A DNA stretch of 64,000 nt from CAVQBP01 sp963740945 (GTDB lineage: Bacteria > Bacteroidota > Ignavibacteria > Ignavibacteriales > Ignavibacteriaceae). The DNA lies in the NCBI GenBank assembly GCA_963740945.1, contig CAVUGE010000025.1, positions 159,709 through 223,708 of the forward strand. Direction: 5' to 3'. Below, in pieces: positions 1-9,152 of the stretch. The notes beneath the pieces are model-generated. The model saw nothing but the letters and a program-made list of their open reading frames with translations. It did no database searches and was not told where the DNA came from. The stretch's first letter is position 1. The number at the start of each line of letters is the position of its first letter. The translations under genes and the position numbers were made by a program.

Positions 1-1
1 G

Positions 2-1411
2 GAAGATGCTGTTTCAAGAGCTATGGAAATTATTAGAAACAGGGTTGACCAATATGGAGTATCAGAACCTTCTATCCAGAGACAGGGAGCAAGAAGAATT
101 ATTGTTGAACTTCCCGGCGTTGCTCGTGAAGAAGAAGCTAAACAATTACTGCAGGGAACTGCTTTACTCGAATTCAAATTAGTCAAAGATCCCGAATTTA
201 CGGTTTCGGTTATGAAGAATGTGGATAATGTTTTAGCCGGTAAAGATATTAGCGATACAACAGGCGCCGATACATCCGCTGTAGAAAGCAAAAGCACCAA
301 AGGCAAAAAAGTCGCTCAGGAAGATACTACCGTTAAAGACACATCCAAAGCAGCATTCTTAAAGGAACATCCTTTCTTTTCCATCGTAAGGCTTAATCAA
401 AATACGGCTGATGGATACGTGAGCGCAAATGATATGGACAAACTGAAGCTGATTCTTAACAGACCGGATATACAAAAAGCTATACCGGATAATGTACAGT
501 TTGTTTTTGATGCAAAACCTATAACCGATAATAACGGAGATAAATTTTATAGGATGTACCTGGTAAATAAAAAGCCTGAATTAACAGGCGGTGTAATTAC
601 AGATGCGCAAGCGACCATAGATCCGCAGTCTTCTGCACCGATTGTTACAATGCAAATGAATTCTGACGGAGCTACAGAATGGTCAAGAATTACCGGAGCA
701 AATATCGGGAAAAGGATTGCCATTATTTTAGACGGAGTTGTATATTCGGCTCCGAATGTTAGAGGCAAAATTCCGGGCGGCAGATCGCAGATCGAAGGCA
801 GCGGAAATATGGAAGAAGCCAAATTGCTTAGCATTGTTCTTAAAGCCGGTGCACTTCCTGCTCCCGTTAATATAATTGAAGAAAGAACTGTTGGTCCTTC
901 ACTTGGACAGGATTCAATTAACAGCGGCTTTAGTTCTGCTCTGATTGGTTATATACTTGTCGGTATTTTTATGATAATTTATTATCAAAAAGCTGGAATA
1001 ATAGCTGCTGCTTCTTTAACATTTACTATTCTTTTCATTCTTGGAGTTTTAGCAGGATTTAATGCAACCTTAACTCTTCCCGGCATCGCAGGTATCATAT
1101 TAACTATAGGTATGGCGGTGGATGCCAACGTTCTTATTTATGAACGAATTAGAGAAGAGCTGGGCACAGGGAAAACTATCAAAGCTTCTGTCGACAGCGG
1201 TTTTTCAAAGGCTTATTCGGCTATTATTGACTCTAATATTACTACTTTCTTTACAGGGATTATTCTTTATCAATTTGGTACCGGCCCTGTCCAGGGTTTT
1301 GCTTTAACTCTTATGATCGGGATTGTTGCCAGTTTGTTCAGTGCTTTAATTGTTGCACGTGTTCTTTTTGATTACCTGGTTATTAAAGGTTCCAAAATTA
1401 CTGTAGGTTAA
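2..1411 (+). CDS. secD: Protein translocase subunit SecD (5'-truncated by window edge)
   Basis: SecD works with SecF in the inner membrane and uses the proton-motive force to help proteins exit the SecYEG channel on the periplasmic side. The reading frame is open from base 2, so the first transmembrane segment and part of the P1 domain lie outside the window. Visible are the P1 motif NRVDQYGVSEP, an inserted charged low-complexity stretch (about residues 75-110 of the visible part, rich in K, S, T and D), the P1-head region, and five C-terminal membrane helices with the family signature GMAVDANVLIYERIREE. secF follows 28 bp downstream in the usual secDF order. Identity is very secure. The true start cannot be seen. 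Confidence 0.97.
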   Translation, partial: EDAVSRAMEIIRNRVDQYGVSEPSIQRQGARRIIVELPGVAREEEAKQLLQGTALLEFKLVKDPEFTVSVMKNVDNVLAGKDISDTTGADTSAVESKSTKGKKVAQEDTTVKDTSKAAFLKEHPFFSIVRLNQNTADGYVSANDMDKLKLILNRPDIQKAIPDNVQFVFDAKPITDNNGDKFYRMYLVNKKPELTGGVITDAQATIDPQSSAPIVTMQMNSDGATEWSRITGANIGKRIAIILDGVVYSAPNVRGKIPGGRSQIEGSGNMEEAKLLSIVLKAGALPAPVNIIEERTVGPSLGQDSINSGFSSALIGYILVGIFMIIYYQKAGIIAAASLTFTILFILGVLAGFNATLTLPGIAGIILTIGMAVDANVLIYERIREELGTGKTIKASVDSGFSKAYSAIIDSNITTFFTGIILYQFGTGPVQGFALTLMIGIVASLFSALIVARVLFDYLVIKGSKITVG

Positions 1412-1439
1412 TTATTCAGCTTAGGGAGCATATTTATAA

Positions 1440-2582
1440 ATGAGAATTTTTGAAAATCTAAATGTCGATTTCTTAGGAAAAAGAAATATTTTTTATGTTG
1501 TATCCGCCTCTCTCTTCTTAATTGGTTTGCTTAATGTGGTCTTCCGCGGATTGCAGTTTGGTATTGATTTTAAGGGGGGTACTGAGATAGTACTTCAGTT
1601 TCAAAAACCCGTTCAAATTTCTAGTATCAGAACGGATATTGAAAATATCGGATTGGGGAATCTTGAATTAAAAACTTTCGGTTCTGAAACCGGTGTATTA
1701 GTAAGAACCGAACTTCAGGAATTGCCAAGAACCATTTATCCAAAAGTGGTAGCAAACATTAATCAGGCTATTGATAATATTATGCCGGGAAATAATAAAA
1801 AGATTATCGATAGTTCTGCTACAAATTCAGTTACATATTCTTTTGCAAATCCTGATACAACTAATATTTTGGTTGACAAATTATTTAATGCCGGTTTTCA
1901 AACCGGGAAAGTTTCTGAAGAACAAAATAATACACAGATGGTTGTTAGAGTTGGGATTTCTGATTGGATAAAAAGCAATTTAAGGGAAAGGGTGAAGGAT
2001 AATTCTTTTACCGTTATTAGAGAAGAGCTTGTTGGTCCGAAAATAGGCAGTGAATTAAAGCAGGATGCTCTTATTGCTATCTTTCTTTCTCTAATTGTTA
2101 TATTAATTTATCTAGCATTCAGATTTAAATTTATATTTGCTTTTGGAGCAGTAGTTGCCCTATTCCACGATGTTCTAATTACCGTTGGGCTCTATGCTGT
2201 TTTATACGGTGTTATACCGGGACTTAATCTTGAAATTGATCTTACTGTTGTTGCTGCTTTTTTAACTCTTATCGGTTATTCAATTAACGACACAGTTATT
2301 GTATTCGATAGGGTTAGGGAAGAAATGAAAATTCATAAAACAACACCTCTTAAAGATGTAATAAACATGGGTATTAATAAAACAATGAGCCGTACAATTT
2401 TAACCGGCGGTACGACCATTTTAACCGTTTTTGTTTTATTAATTTTTGGCGGTGAAGTCCTACGAGCTTTTGCATTTACACTCTTTTTTGGAATTATCAT
2501 AGGAACGTATTCTTCAATATTCATAGCAAGTGCGCTTGTTCTGGAATATTCAAATCGAACCAAGAAAAGAATTCAATTCTAA
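1440..2582 (+). CDS. secF: Protein translocase subunit SecF
   Basis: Inner-membrane partner of SecD in the SecDF-YajC accessory complex of the Sec pathway. At 380 residues it is within the normal SecF range. It has an N-terminal membrane helix, the GIDFKGGTE motif near residues 40-50, a short periplasmic domain, and a C-terminal block of membrane helices with the signature IGYSINDTVIVFDRVREE (residues about 278-295). It follows secD by 28 bp and is followed by a strong intrinsic terminator, so secDF ends a transcription unit here. The start at 1440 gives a full-length N-terminus beginning MRIFENLNVDFLGKR, a typical SecF beginning. Confidence 0.98.
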   Translation: MRIFENLNVDFLGKRNIFYVVSASLFLIGLLNVVFRGLQFGIDFKGGTEIVLQFQKPVQISSIRTDIENIGLGNLELKTFGSETGVLVRTELQELPRTIYPKVVANINQAIDNIMPGNNKKIIDSSATNSVTYSFANPDTTNILVDKLFNAGFQTGKVSEEQNNTQMVVRVGISDWIKSNLRERVKDNSFTVIREELVGPKIGSELKQDALIAIFLSLIVILIYLAFRFKFIFAFGAVVALFHDVLITVGLYAVLYGVIPGLNLEIDLTVVAAFLTLIGYSINDTVIVFDRVREEMKIHKTTPLKDVINMGINKTMSRTILTGGTTILTVFVLLIFGGEVLRAFAFTLFFGIIIGTYSSIFIASALVLEYSNRTKKRIQF

Positions 2583-2601
2583 TAGGTTTAAGTTTTTATC
2601 T

Positions 2602-2631
2602 AGCCGGTAGTTTCTTACCGGCTTTTTTTTT
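2602..2631 (+). terminator. Rho-independent terminator after secF
   Basis: A perfect 8-bp stem (AGCCGGTA at 2602-2609 and TACCGGCT at 2616-2623) encloses a 6-base loop and is followed by an uninterrupted T run to 2631. It lies 20 bp past the secF stop. Confidence 0.9.
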
Positions 2632-2889
2632 ATTTATTTCGGCTAAAGCCGTGATTTGTTTTTATTTCTTATGTCTCCCCGACATAAATGTCTGGGCAAT
2701 TTTCACTTTTCACACAGTCTCTCCAACATCCAATATTCACTTTGAAATAACCAAATCAATTGATAACTTTATCCATTAATAATTCTTGATCTCCTATCCT
2801 GCAAAAACATTGTATTCTTTTGTAAATCATCCGTGATATTTTTGTGATAATCAACCATTATTTTTTGTTAAAAGATTTGGGATAATAAA
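2632..2889. other. Intergenic region with short hairpin repeats
   Basis: This stretch between the secF terminator and the response regulator holds two small palindromes: CGGCT-AA-AGCCG at 2640-2651 and CCCGACA-taaa-TGTCTGGG at 2678-2696. The second resembles the CCCCGAC...GTCGGGG hairpin near 47120, so both look like members of a dispersed intergenic repeat family. The last 100 bases before the regulator are AT-rich and probably hold its promoter, which I could not define. Confidence 0.5.
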
Positions 2890-3567
2890 ATGAAAAAAGT
2901 TTTAGTAATAGAAGACGATAAAGCAATTTCAGATTTAATCGAAATACATCTGATTGACTTAAATTGTCAAATTACAAAAGCATTTGATGGTGAGAATGGT
3001 CTTAAATTGGCTTTAGAAAATAATTATGATTTAATAGTTCTCGACCTGATGCTGCCAAAGCTGGATGGTCTGGAAATATGTAAAGAAGTAAGAAAACAGG
3101 AGATTTATACCCCTATATTAATGCTTACCGCAAAATCGGAAGAATTTGACAAAGTATTGGGATTAGAATTCGGTGCGGATGATTATTTGACAAAACCATT
3201 CGGTGTAAGGGAATTTATCGCACGTGTAAAAGCCATTTTTCGAAGGATACAGGCGCTGCAGAAAGAAACAGCCAATGATTTCGATATTATTATTGGAGAC
3301 CTGACTATAGAAATTGCTAAGAGAAGAGTATTATTAAACGGTGAGAGAATTGAACTTACCCCAAAAGAGTTTGATTTACTCTATCTGCTTGCTTCACATC
3401 CCGGTACTACGTATACAAGAGAACAGTTATTGAATATTTTATGGGGATATCAATATAACGGGTATGAACATACGGTTAATTCCCATATAAACAGGTTAAG
3501 AACTAAAATTGAAAAAAATCTATCCGATCCTAAATATATATTAACATTCCTGGGGTGTAGGATATAG
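2890..3567 (+). CDS. OmpR/PhoB-family response regulator, frameshifted at its 3' end
   Basis: DNA-binding regulator of the two-component pair with the kinase that follows. Residues 1-115 form the receiver domain with the acidic pocket (E8, D9, D10), phospho-acceptor D52 in LIVLDLMLP, and a conserved K in the LTKPFG motif. Residues about 130-222 form the winged-helix DNA-binding domain. The frame ends in KYILTFLGCRI, but family members end KYILTVRGVGYRF. The missing GVGYRF is encoded in the +1 frame from about 3554 and would run to a TAA at 3599-3601, exactly abutting the kinase ATG at 3602. A one-base insertion near 3549-3552 therefore seems to have removed the terminal wing, either a real mutation or a sequence error. 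Confidence 0.93.
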   Translation: MKKVLVIEDDKAISDLIEIHLIDLNCQITKAFDGENGLKLALENNYDLIVLDLMLPKLDGLEICKEVRKQEIYTPILMLTAKSEEFDKVLGLEFGADDYLTKPFGVREFIARVKAIFRRIQALQKETANDFDIIIGDLTIEIAKRRVLLNGERIELTPKEFDLLYLLASHPGTTYTREQLLNILWGYQYNGYEHTVNSHINRLRTKIEKNLSDPKYILTFLGCRI

Positions 3568-3601
3568 ATTCAATGATATTGAGAACATTGTCAGTATTTA
3601 A

Positions 3602-5113
3602 ATGAAAAGAAAATTCTTCAATAGTTTATACTGGAAAATAAGTGCAGCTTTTCTTCTGATTTTATTTATTCTCTCATGTGCTTATTCTTATATAGCGCTT
3701 TTTACAACTGAAATGTACTTTCAGGAAGCCAATCAAAAATTGGGTACTGATATAGCTCCCCATATTGCTTCGGATAATAAATGTTTTATTGATGGAAAAG
3801 CAAATGAAGAAGTTTTAAAGAATGTTTTTCATAATGTTATGATTATAAATCCAAGCCTTGAAGTTTATCTTCTTGATAAGGATGGAAAGATACTTACGTA
3901 TTATGCACCGAATAAAGTAATCTCTCTTGAATATGTTCCTCTTGCCCCTATTAAGAAATTTATTGCTGATAAAGGGAATCATTTCATTTTAGGAGCTGAT
4001 CCAAAGAATGAACACAGAGAAAAAACTTTTTCTGCTGCTCAGGTGAATGAAAATGGGGAATTGATGGGATATATATATGTAATTTTAGGAGGAGAAGAAT
4101 ATGATAATGCAGCTAATTTTGTTTTAGGCAGTTATATCTTAAGGCTTGGAGCCCGTTCAATGAGCTTGACTTTAATTGCTGCAGCCGTAATTGGTCTTGT
4201 TCTACTGGGTTTTATTACAAGAAACATTAGAAAAACTGTTTCGGTAATTCGTGAATTTAAAAACGGAAATTTAAATGCACGTATTAAATTAAAAGGGAAA
4301 GGTGAATTAACTGAATTTGCCGATTCATTTAATGATATGGCAGATACAATTGTAGCCAATATTGAAGAGATGAAAACCATGGATAATCTTCGCCGGGAAC
4401 TGGTTGCTAATGTCTCGCATGATTTACGAACTCCGCTTGCTACCATCCAGGGTTATATTGAAACCATTTTAATTAAAGCAGATACATTATCCGAAGAGGA
4501 TAGAAAAAAATATATGCAGACTATCTGGGGGAGTACTGAACGATTAAAAAAATTAGTCGAAGAATTATTTGAACTTTCCAAGCTGGAAGCAAGGGAAACA
4601 AAACCTAAACCGGAAGCCTTCTCAATTGCAGAATTGATTCAGGATATTCAACAAAAAAATCTGATTATTGCCGAATCAAAAAAAATTGAATTGCTCCTTA
4701 AATTTCCTTACAATTTGCCTATGGTCTATGCAGATATCGGTATGATTGAAAAAGTCCTCCAGAATCTCCTGGATAATGCAATAAAATTTACACCCGAAGA
4801 AGGGAAAATAGTTATACAATTAAATCTACAGAACAATGATGTATTAGTTTCGGTAAGCGATACGGGAGTAGGTATCAATTCTAAAGAATTGCCTTATATC
4901 TTTGACAGGTATAACCAGGGGCAAAGAACTCATTCAAAAGAAAAGCAGGGACTTGGATTAGGACTGGCTATTGTCAAGAAAATACTTGAAGTACACAATA
5001 TGGACATCAAGGTTGAAAGTGCCGAAGGGAAAGGGACAAGTTTTTATTTTAAAGTGCCTGTTTATAATAGTATCAATTATACAGATAAGAAAATTCAGTA
5101 TACAAGAAACTGA
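3602..5113 (+). CDS. Membrane sensor histidine kinase
   Basis: A 503-residue sensor kinase, partner of the upstream response regulator. Order of parts: membrane helix at 13-33, extracytoplasmic sensor region at 34-185 (probably PAS/Cache-like, judged by length only), second membrane helix at 188-206, HAMP linker at about 207-260, HisKA dimerisation helix with H273 in VSHDLRTP, and a C-terminal HATPase domain with N-box NLLDNAIKFT, G1 box DTGVGI and G2 box GLGLGLAIV. The layout resembles PhoR/ResE/WalK-type kinases. The signal it senses cannot be read from sequence. It should be co-transcribed with the regulator: the regulator's unshifted frame ends on the base before this ATG. Confidence 0.95.
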   Translation: MKRKFFNSLYWKISAAFLLILFILSCAYSYIALFTTEMYFQEANQKLGTDIAPHIASDNKCFIDGKANEEVLKNVFHNVMIINPSLEVYLLDKDGKILTYYAPNKVISLEYVPLAPIKKFIADKGNHFILGADPKNEHREKTFSAAQVNENGELMGYIYVILGGEEYDNAANFVLGSYILRLGARSMSLTLIAAAVIGLVLLGFITRNIRKTVSVIREFKNGNLNARIKLKGKGELTEFADSFNDMADTIVANIEEMKTMDNLRRELVANVSHDLRTPLATIQGYIETILIKADTLSEEDRKKYMQTIWGSTERLKKLVEELFELSKLEARETKPKPEAFSIAELIQDIQQKNLIIAESKKIELLLKFPYNLPMVYADIGMIEKVLQNLLDNAIKFTPEEGKIVIQLNLQNNDVLVSVSDTGVGINSKELPYIFDRYNQGQRTHSKEKQGLGLGLAIVKKILEVHNMDIKVESAEGKGTSFYFKVPVYNSINYTDKKIQYTRN

Positions 5114-5203
5114 CTCTTCGATTTTTTATTTTTTGCTCTTATTAAATACAAACCCTATCTAAATCTTTCCCTCGCCTGTAAATAAACTTATTCGGCGGGT
5201 GAG

Positions 5204-5228
5204 TTGAAAAGGGAAGACTTCTTTTCAA
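5204..5228. other. Short hairpin between convergent genes
   Basis: An inverted repeat TTGAAAAG (5204-5211) / CTTTTCAA (5221-5228) with a 9-base loop lies between the kinase stop and the convergent OmpA gene stop. It may end transcription on either strand, but there is no clear T run. Confidence 0.3.
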
Positions 5229-5259
5229 ATTATGTCTTTACATATATCATTCTAACATT

Positions 5260-6879
5260 TTATTTTTTAATTTTGACTAACTCCACTCTTCTATTTTTAC
5301 TTCTTCCTTCAGGTGTAGAATTTGACGCTATAGGAGATTCGTCACCTAAGCTATATACCTGGAACTGAAATGAGGGCAATCCTTTTGATACAAAATATTT
5401 CATGATCGCATCTGCTTCTTCATATGATAACGATAATTTCTTCTCATCGGGAGTTTGGCTGTCAACGTATCCCTGTATCTTCCATTTTGTCCATGGATCT
5501 TTTTGTAGAAAGTTAACGATATTATCTAAATTAGGATATGCAGACGTCTTAATATTTACCGTACCCGGTTCGAATGTATCACTGCCGTATATAACTATGT
5601 TATTGGTATTAAGAGGTATTGTAGTAGAAGTTGTACTTTCTTCTTTTTTCGGTGGAACCGGAATATTGACATTCGGAGTGACCGGTTTCGTTTCTTTATT
5701 CTCATTATTTTCTGCTTTTTTAACCGGAGGATTTTTTACAGGAGGTTCTTCTTTTATCTCACATCCAAATTGATCTACTTTCACCCCAAGAGGAGTATCC
5801 GGGCATTTATCAACTGAATCAGGTACACCATCCTGATCCGAATCAATCGGGCAGCCATTTGAGTCTACTTTTAAACCGAATTTTGTATCCGGACATTTAT
5901 CCAGATAATCCGGTACTCCATCTCCATCGGAATCAAGCGGGCAGCCATTCTTATCGACTGCAACCCCACCTGGTGTATTAGGACATTCATCTAAGTTATC
6001 CGGTATTCCGTCTTTATCCGAATCGAGTGCACACCCGTCTTTATCCACTTTTACGCCCTTTGCAGTCTGAGGACATTTATCCAGATAATCCGGTACTCCG
6101 TCTCCGTCATTATCAAGAGGACATCCAGTTTCATCGATTAGTACTCCTCTCGGGGTATCCGGACATAAATCTCTTGAATCCGGAATACCGTCTCCGTCGC
6201 TGTCTTTTTCTCCGGGAAATGAAAAAGAAATACCAATAAATGCCGTTGCATCTAGATCGTAATGAGGTCCTGCAGGGAAATCACCGGGATTAACTTGTGA
6301 GGCAGGGGAAACATCATCTAAATAATCAGTCTGAATGAAGTGAAGTCCGGCGGATGCATTTATCGTCCAGTCTTTGGCAATCTTAAACCTGAACCCGGCT
6401 TCTATATCATAAGAGAATGCATTTTTATCATACACTCCTTTCAGATTATTAGGAGCTTTTTGACCTGTTTTTGATAATGGATTAAACCAGTTTAGAGAAA
6501 TACCTCCATAAGCATAAGGAAAAACCGCATCTTGAATTGAATAAGAATAAACTAAGCCCAATCCTAATGTTTGAATATTTGTTGAGAATTCTACAGGACT
6601 GTTAGGTGCCCTTCTCGAATCTTTTCCTTTAATATTGGCAGTCCCTCCGGTGAGACGTAAGCCAAAAATATTGGGATCCTGAACTGAGAAAAAATATTCG
6701 AGCAAACCATTGTAGGAATGACTAAGCTTATTCTCCATATAATCGGTTTGTCCTAATGACAATCCGCCTTCAGCCGTTAAAACCCATCTGTCCGATAAAG
6801 GATTAAGTTTAATTTCTTGTGCTTTAGTAATATTAATTGTTAATAGAAGTGAAATAAAAAAGAGTAGTATATTCCGCAT
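5260..6879 (-). CDS. Outer-membrane OmpA-family protein with TSP type-3 repeats
   Basis: A 539-residue envelope protein. Residues 1-20 are a signal peptide ending TKA-QE. About 30-220 is an OprF-like beta-barrel. About 222-375 holds five thrombospondin type-3 calcium-binding repeats (D-x-D-x-D-G-x-x-D with CPDTP/GC pairs). About 376-420 is a Pro/Lys/Glu linker, and 430-539 is an OmpA C-terminal domain ending SKNRRVEL. In the usual OmpA motif the peptidoglycan-contacting Asp is kept (GYVD), but the usual Arg of LSxxRA is replaced (LSYEEADAI), so binding to the cell wall may be changed. It is divergent from the PorV/PorQ-like gene across a 346-bp gap. Likely roles are wall anchoring or structure. 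Confidence 0.93.
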   Translation of the reverse strand: MRNILLFFISLLLTINITKAQEIKLNPLSDRWVLTAEGGLSLGQTDYMENKLSHSYNGLLEYFFSVQDPNIFGLRLTGGTANIKGKDSRRAPNSPVEFSTNIQTLGLGLVYSYSIQDAVFPYAYGGISLNWFNPLSKTGQKAPNNLKGVYDKNAFSYDIEAGFRFKIAKDWTINASAGLHFIQTDYLDDVSPASQVNPGDFPAGPHYDLDATAFIGISFSFPGEKDSDGDGIPDSRDLCPDTPRGVLIDETGCPLDNDGDGVPDYLDKCPQTAKGVKVDKDGCALDSDKDGIPDNLDECPNTPGGVAVDKNGCPLDSDGDGVPDYLDKCPDTKFGLKVDSNGCPIDSDQDGVPDSVDKCPDTPLGVKVDQFGCEIKEEPPVKNPPVKKAENNENKETKPVTPNVNIPVPPKKEESTTSTTIPLNTNNIVIYGSDTFEPGTVNIKTSAYPNLDNIVNFLQKDPWTKWKIQGYVDSQTPDEKKLSLSYEEADAIMKYFVSKGLPSFQFQVYSLGDESPIASNSTPEGRSKNRRVELVKIKK

Positions 6880-7225
6880 TACATCTCCAAAGTAGCCTTT
6901 GTTTTTTCGAAAGTTTTATGCAAACTAATCATTATATTTATTAAACTATATCTTTAGAAGAAAGATAATAGGTTAAATATATTCGGATGAATTTTATTCA
7001 TATAATTAGGGAAAGACCTTAATTATATGAATTACTTCCCCCAAAAAAATTTTGCTATTCGAAATTACTAATTCAAATCTCAAAAAGCTACATAGTTTAT
7101 AAAATTTTAATGTCCTTTTTAAAAATAATATGTCAATCAATAAAATTAGACTTGATTTTCAAGTTCCAAATACTGATTTTTTTTAACAGTTTTTGTAATA
7201 TTATAATTTACTATATGCATAATTA
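6880..7225. other. Divergent promoter region
   Basis: This AT-rich gap separates two divergent envelope genes and must hold both promoters. Apart from the 13-bp palindrome described separately I see no RNA gene or ORF. Bacteroidota-type promoter elements could not be assigned with confidence. Confidence 0.4.
6996..7032. promoter_or_regulatory. Perfect 13-bp inverted repeat, possible shared operator
   Basis: ATTCATATAATTA (6996-7008) and its exact reverse complement TAATTATATGAAT (7020-7032) are separated by 11 bases. It lies between the divergent OmpA-like and PorV/PorQ-like genes, about 120 bp from the first and 195 bp from the second. The symmetry suits a dimeric regulator or a cruciform. 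There is no T run, so a terminator is unlikely. Confidence 0.4.
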
Positions 7226-8281
7226 ATGCCAAAAAAATTCTTTATTTTTGCTTTCCTTTGTATAATATCCGTTTCTCAAATGTATGCACAGAGCTCAGGA
7301 TTTACTGTTGCTAAATATGCGGGAGAATTTATGGCTATTGGGGTTGGAGGCAGGGCATTAGGAATGGGCGGAGCCTATGTAGCTATTGCAAATGATGTTA
7401 CGGCAGGCTACTATAATCCGGCTGGTCTGGCTCATTTAGATTATCCCCAGATATCATTAATGCATGACGAAAGATATGGAAGTCTTGTAAATTACGATTA
7501 TGCTGCCGTCGCCATACCTTATGGTCCGGATATGAGTTTTGGTTTAAGCATAATGAGGCTGGGAGTTGATGGAATTCCCGATACACGCAATGCTTTAGTA
7601 GATCCCAATGGAAATGTTTTACACGATCCTAATGCAATCAATGACCCGAGAAATAGAATTAATCCTTCTTTAGTTACCGAGTTCAGCAACCAGGATTGGG
7701 CTTTTTATTTAAGCTTTGCAAAAAGACATTCGGAAAATTTCTATTACGGGGCAAATATAAAAATCATTAAAAGGAGTCTAGCTGAATATAGCGCTTGGGG
7801 GGTTGGATTCGATGTAGGAGCATGGTATTCACCTGTAGAGGATCTTTCTTTAGGTGTCAACCTGCAGGATATTACTACAACACTTATCGCCTGGAATACC
7901 GGAACAAATGAACTTGTTTCACCAACCGCAAAAATTGGTGTCGGATATTCTATTAATTTTCTGGGAGGAAAAGTTACACCTGCAGTGGATTTTGATGTAA
8001 GATTTGAAAATAGACAGTTTGCTTCAAATTTTCATCTGGGGCCGGTCAGCTTTGATATGCACTCAGGTTTAGAGTATAACTATAAAAATTTATTCGCTAT
8101 TAGAGGCGGATATAACGATGTCAAACAATTTACAATTGGAGCAGGTATAAGGCTGCCGAAACTCAATATTGACTATTCTTTTGCGCGTTTTAATGCGGCT
8201 GCAGAAGATAGATTAGATGATACTCACCGGATTTCATTAATTTTAACTTTAGAAGAGCCTAAATTCCTAAGAGGGAAATGA
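7226..8281 (+). CDS. PorV/PorQ-family outer-membrane protein
   Basis: A 351-residue outer-membrane beta-barrel with a signal peptide (residues 1-21, ending MYA-QS). It shows the family's N-terminal signature, a glycine-rich GGRALGMGGAYVA followed by ATAGYYNPAGLA-like residues. PorV and PorQ proteins are FadL-like barrels that shuttle or anchor T9SS cargo at the cell surface. This genome has T9SS sorting domains (see 48-51.7 kb), so a T9SS link is likely. A second family member lies at 47288-48328. It stands alone, divergent from the OmpA-like gene. The substrate is unknown. Confidence 0.88.
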   Translation: MPKKFFIFAFLCIISVSQMYAQSSGFTVAKYAGEFMAIGVGGRALGMGGAYVAIANDVTAGYYNPAGLAHLDYPQISLMHDERYGSLVNYDYAAVAIPYGPDMSFGLSIMRLGVDGIPDTRNALVDPNGNVLHDPNAINDPRNRINPSLVTEFSNQDWAFYLSFAKRHSENFYYGANIKIIKRSLAEYSAWGVGFDVGAWYSPVEDLSLGVNLQDITTTLIAWNTGTNELVSPTAKIGVGYSINFLGGKVTPAVDFDVRFENRQFASNFHLGPVSFDMHSGLEYNYKNLFAIRGGYNDVKQFTIGAGIRLPKLNIDYSFARFNAAAEDRLDDTHRISLILTLEEPKFLRGK

Positions 8282-8334
8282 AAACTTAGGAAAGAAGGTT
8301 ATCTTCTTAATTTCTTATAAAATCATATCACTAT

Positions 8335-8724
8335 TTATTCTTTATTTACCATCTCCAAAAGTGTATCCATCAAAAAGTTATTGCTTATTGGTTTAGTTAG
8401 AAAAATATCTACACCTGCATCTAGGGCATTCTCCTTATCTCTTGGGAATGCATGTGCAGTTAAGCATACAACTGGTATGTGCTTATACTTGGAATTATTT
8501 TTAATTTCCCTTGTAAGCTGTAAACCGTCTTTTTCACCACGTAAAGAGATATCCATTAAAATTATATCAACGGATTTTTCATTAAGATATTTGTAGAAAT
8601 ATTCTTCCGAATCACAGGTAAATACAGTAAATTTTTTCCCGAGAAATAACTGCAAAAACCGCTGATTTTCATAGTCATCTTCGACTATTAAAATTACAGA
8701 CTTAGTTGATTCGTCTTTATCCAT
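8335..8724 (-). CDS. Single-domain response regulator (receiver only)
   Basis: A 129-residue CheY-like receiver without an output domain. The acidic residues are in IVEDD (14-17), the phospho-acceptor is D58 in IILMDISL, followed by a conserved T in CLTAHAF and K in FLTKPIS. No kinase gene is adjacent, so it is an orphan that probably acts by protein contact, as a phosphorelay intermediate or signalling sink. It converges on the PorV/PorQ-like gene with a 53-bp gap. Confidence 0.93.
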   Translation of the reverse strand: MDKDESTKSVILIVEDDYENQRFLQLFLGKKFTVFTCDSEEYFYKYLNEKSVDIILMDISLRGEKDGLQLTREIKNNSKYKHIPVVCLTAHAFPRDKENALDAGVDIFLTKPISNNFLMDTLLEMVNKE

Positions 8725-8904
8725 TTATTTTTATTACATTATCTGATATATTAAATATAGAACTTGTATTAAAGTTGCCGAGATCATCATCACGCTTATT
8801 CAGGATAAAAGGAATAATTTTATTAATTTGAATTATCGTAAAAACTTTGAAATTGAAAGTATCTATAACATAAATACGAACAAAAATTACAGTAGGTCTA
8901 TTCT

Positions 8905-9129
8905 ATGACTCCCGAATTTCAACAAATAGGAAAACTTTTGGTCTTTGCAGGAATTTTTATTCTGGTATTGGGAATTGTTTTTCTTTTCGGGGATAAAATT
9001 CCTTTCATTGGAAGACTCCCCGGTGACATAATAATTAAGAAAAAAAATTTTACTTTTTATTTCCCTATAGTCACCTCAATTTTATTAAGTTTAATTGTTT
9101 CTTTGATTTTCTATCTAATAAAAAAATAG
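8905..9129 (+). CDS. DUF2905 small membrane protein
   Basis: A 74-residue protein with two membrane helices (about 10-30 and 50-71) separated by a short loop with the DUF2905 pattern FGDKIPFIGRLPGDI. The family is widespread and of unknown function. The whole family length is present. It is transcribed alone on the plus strand between minus-strand genes. Confidence 0.88.
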   Translation: MTPEFQQIGKLLVFAGIFILVLGIVFLFGDKIPFIGRLPGDIIIKKKNFTFYFPIVTSILLSLIVSLIFYLIKK

Positions 9130-9152
9130 TTCTGGTTATATAAGGAGAATTC

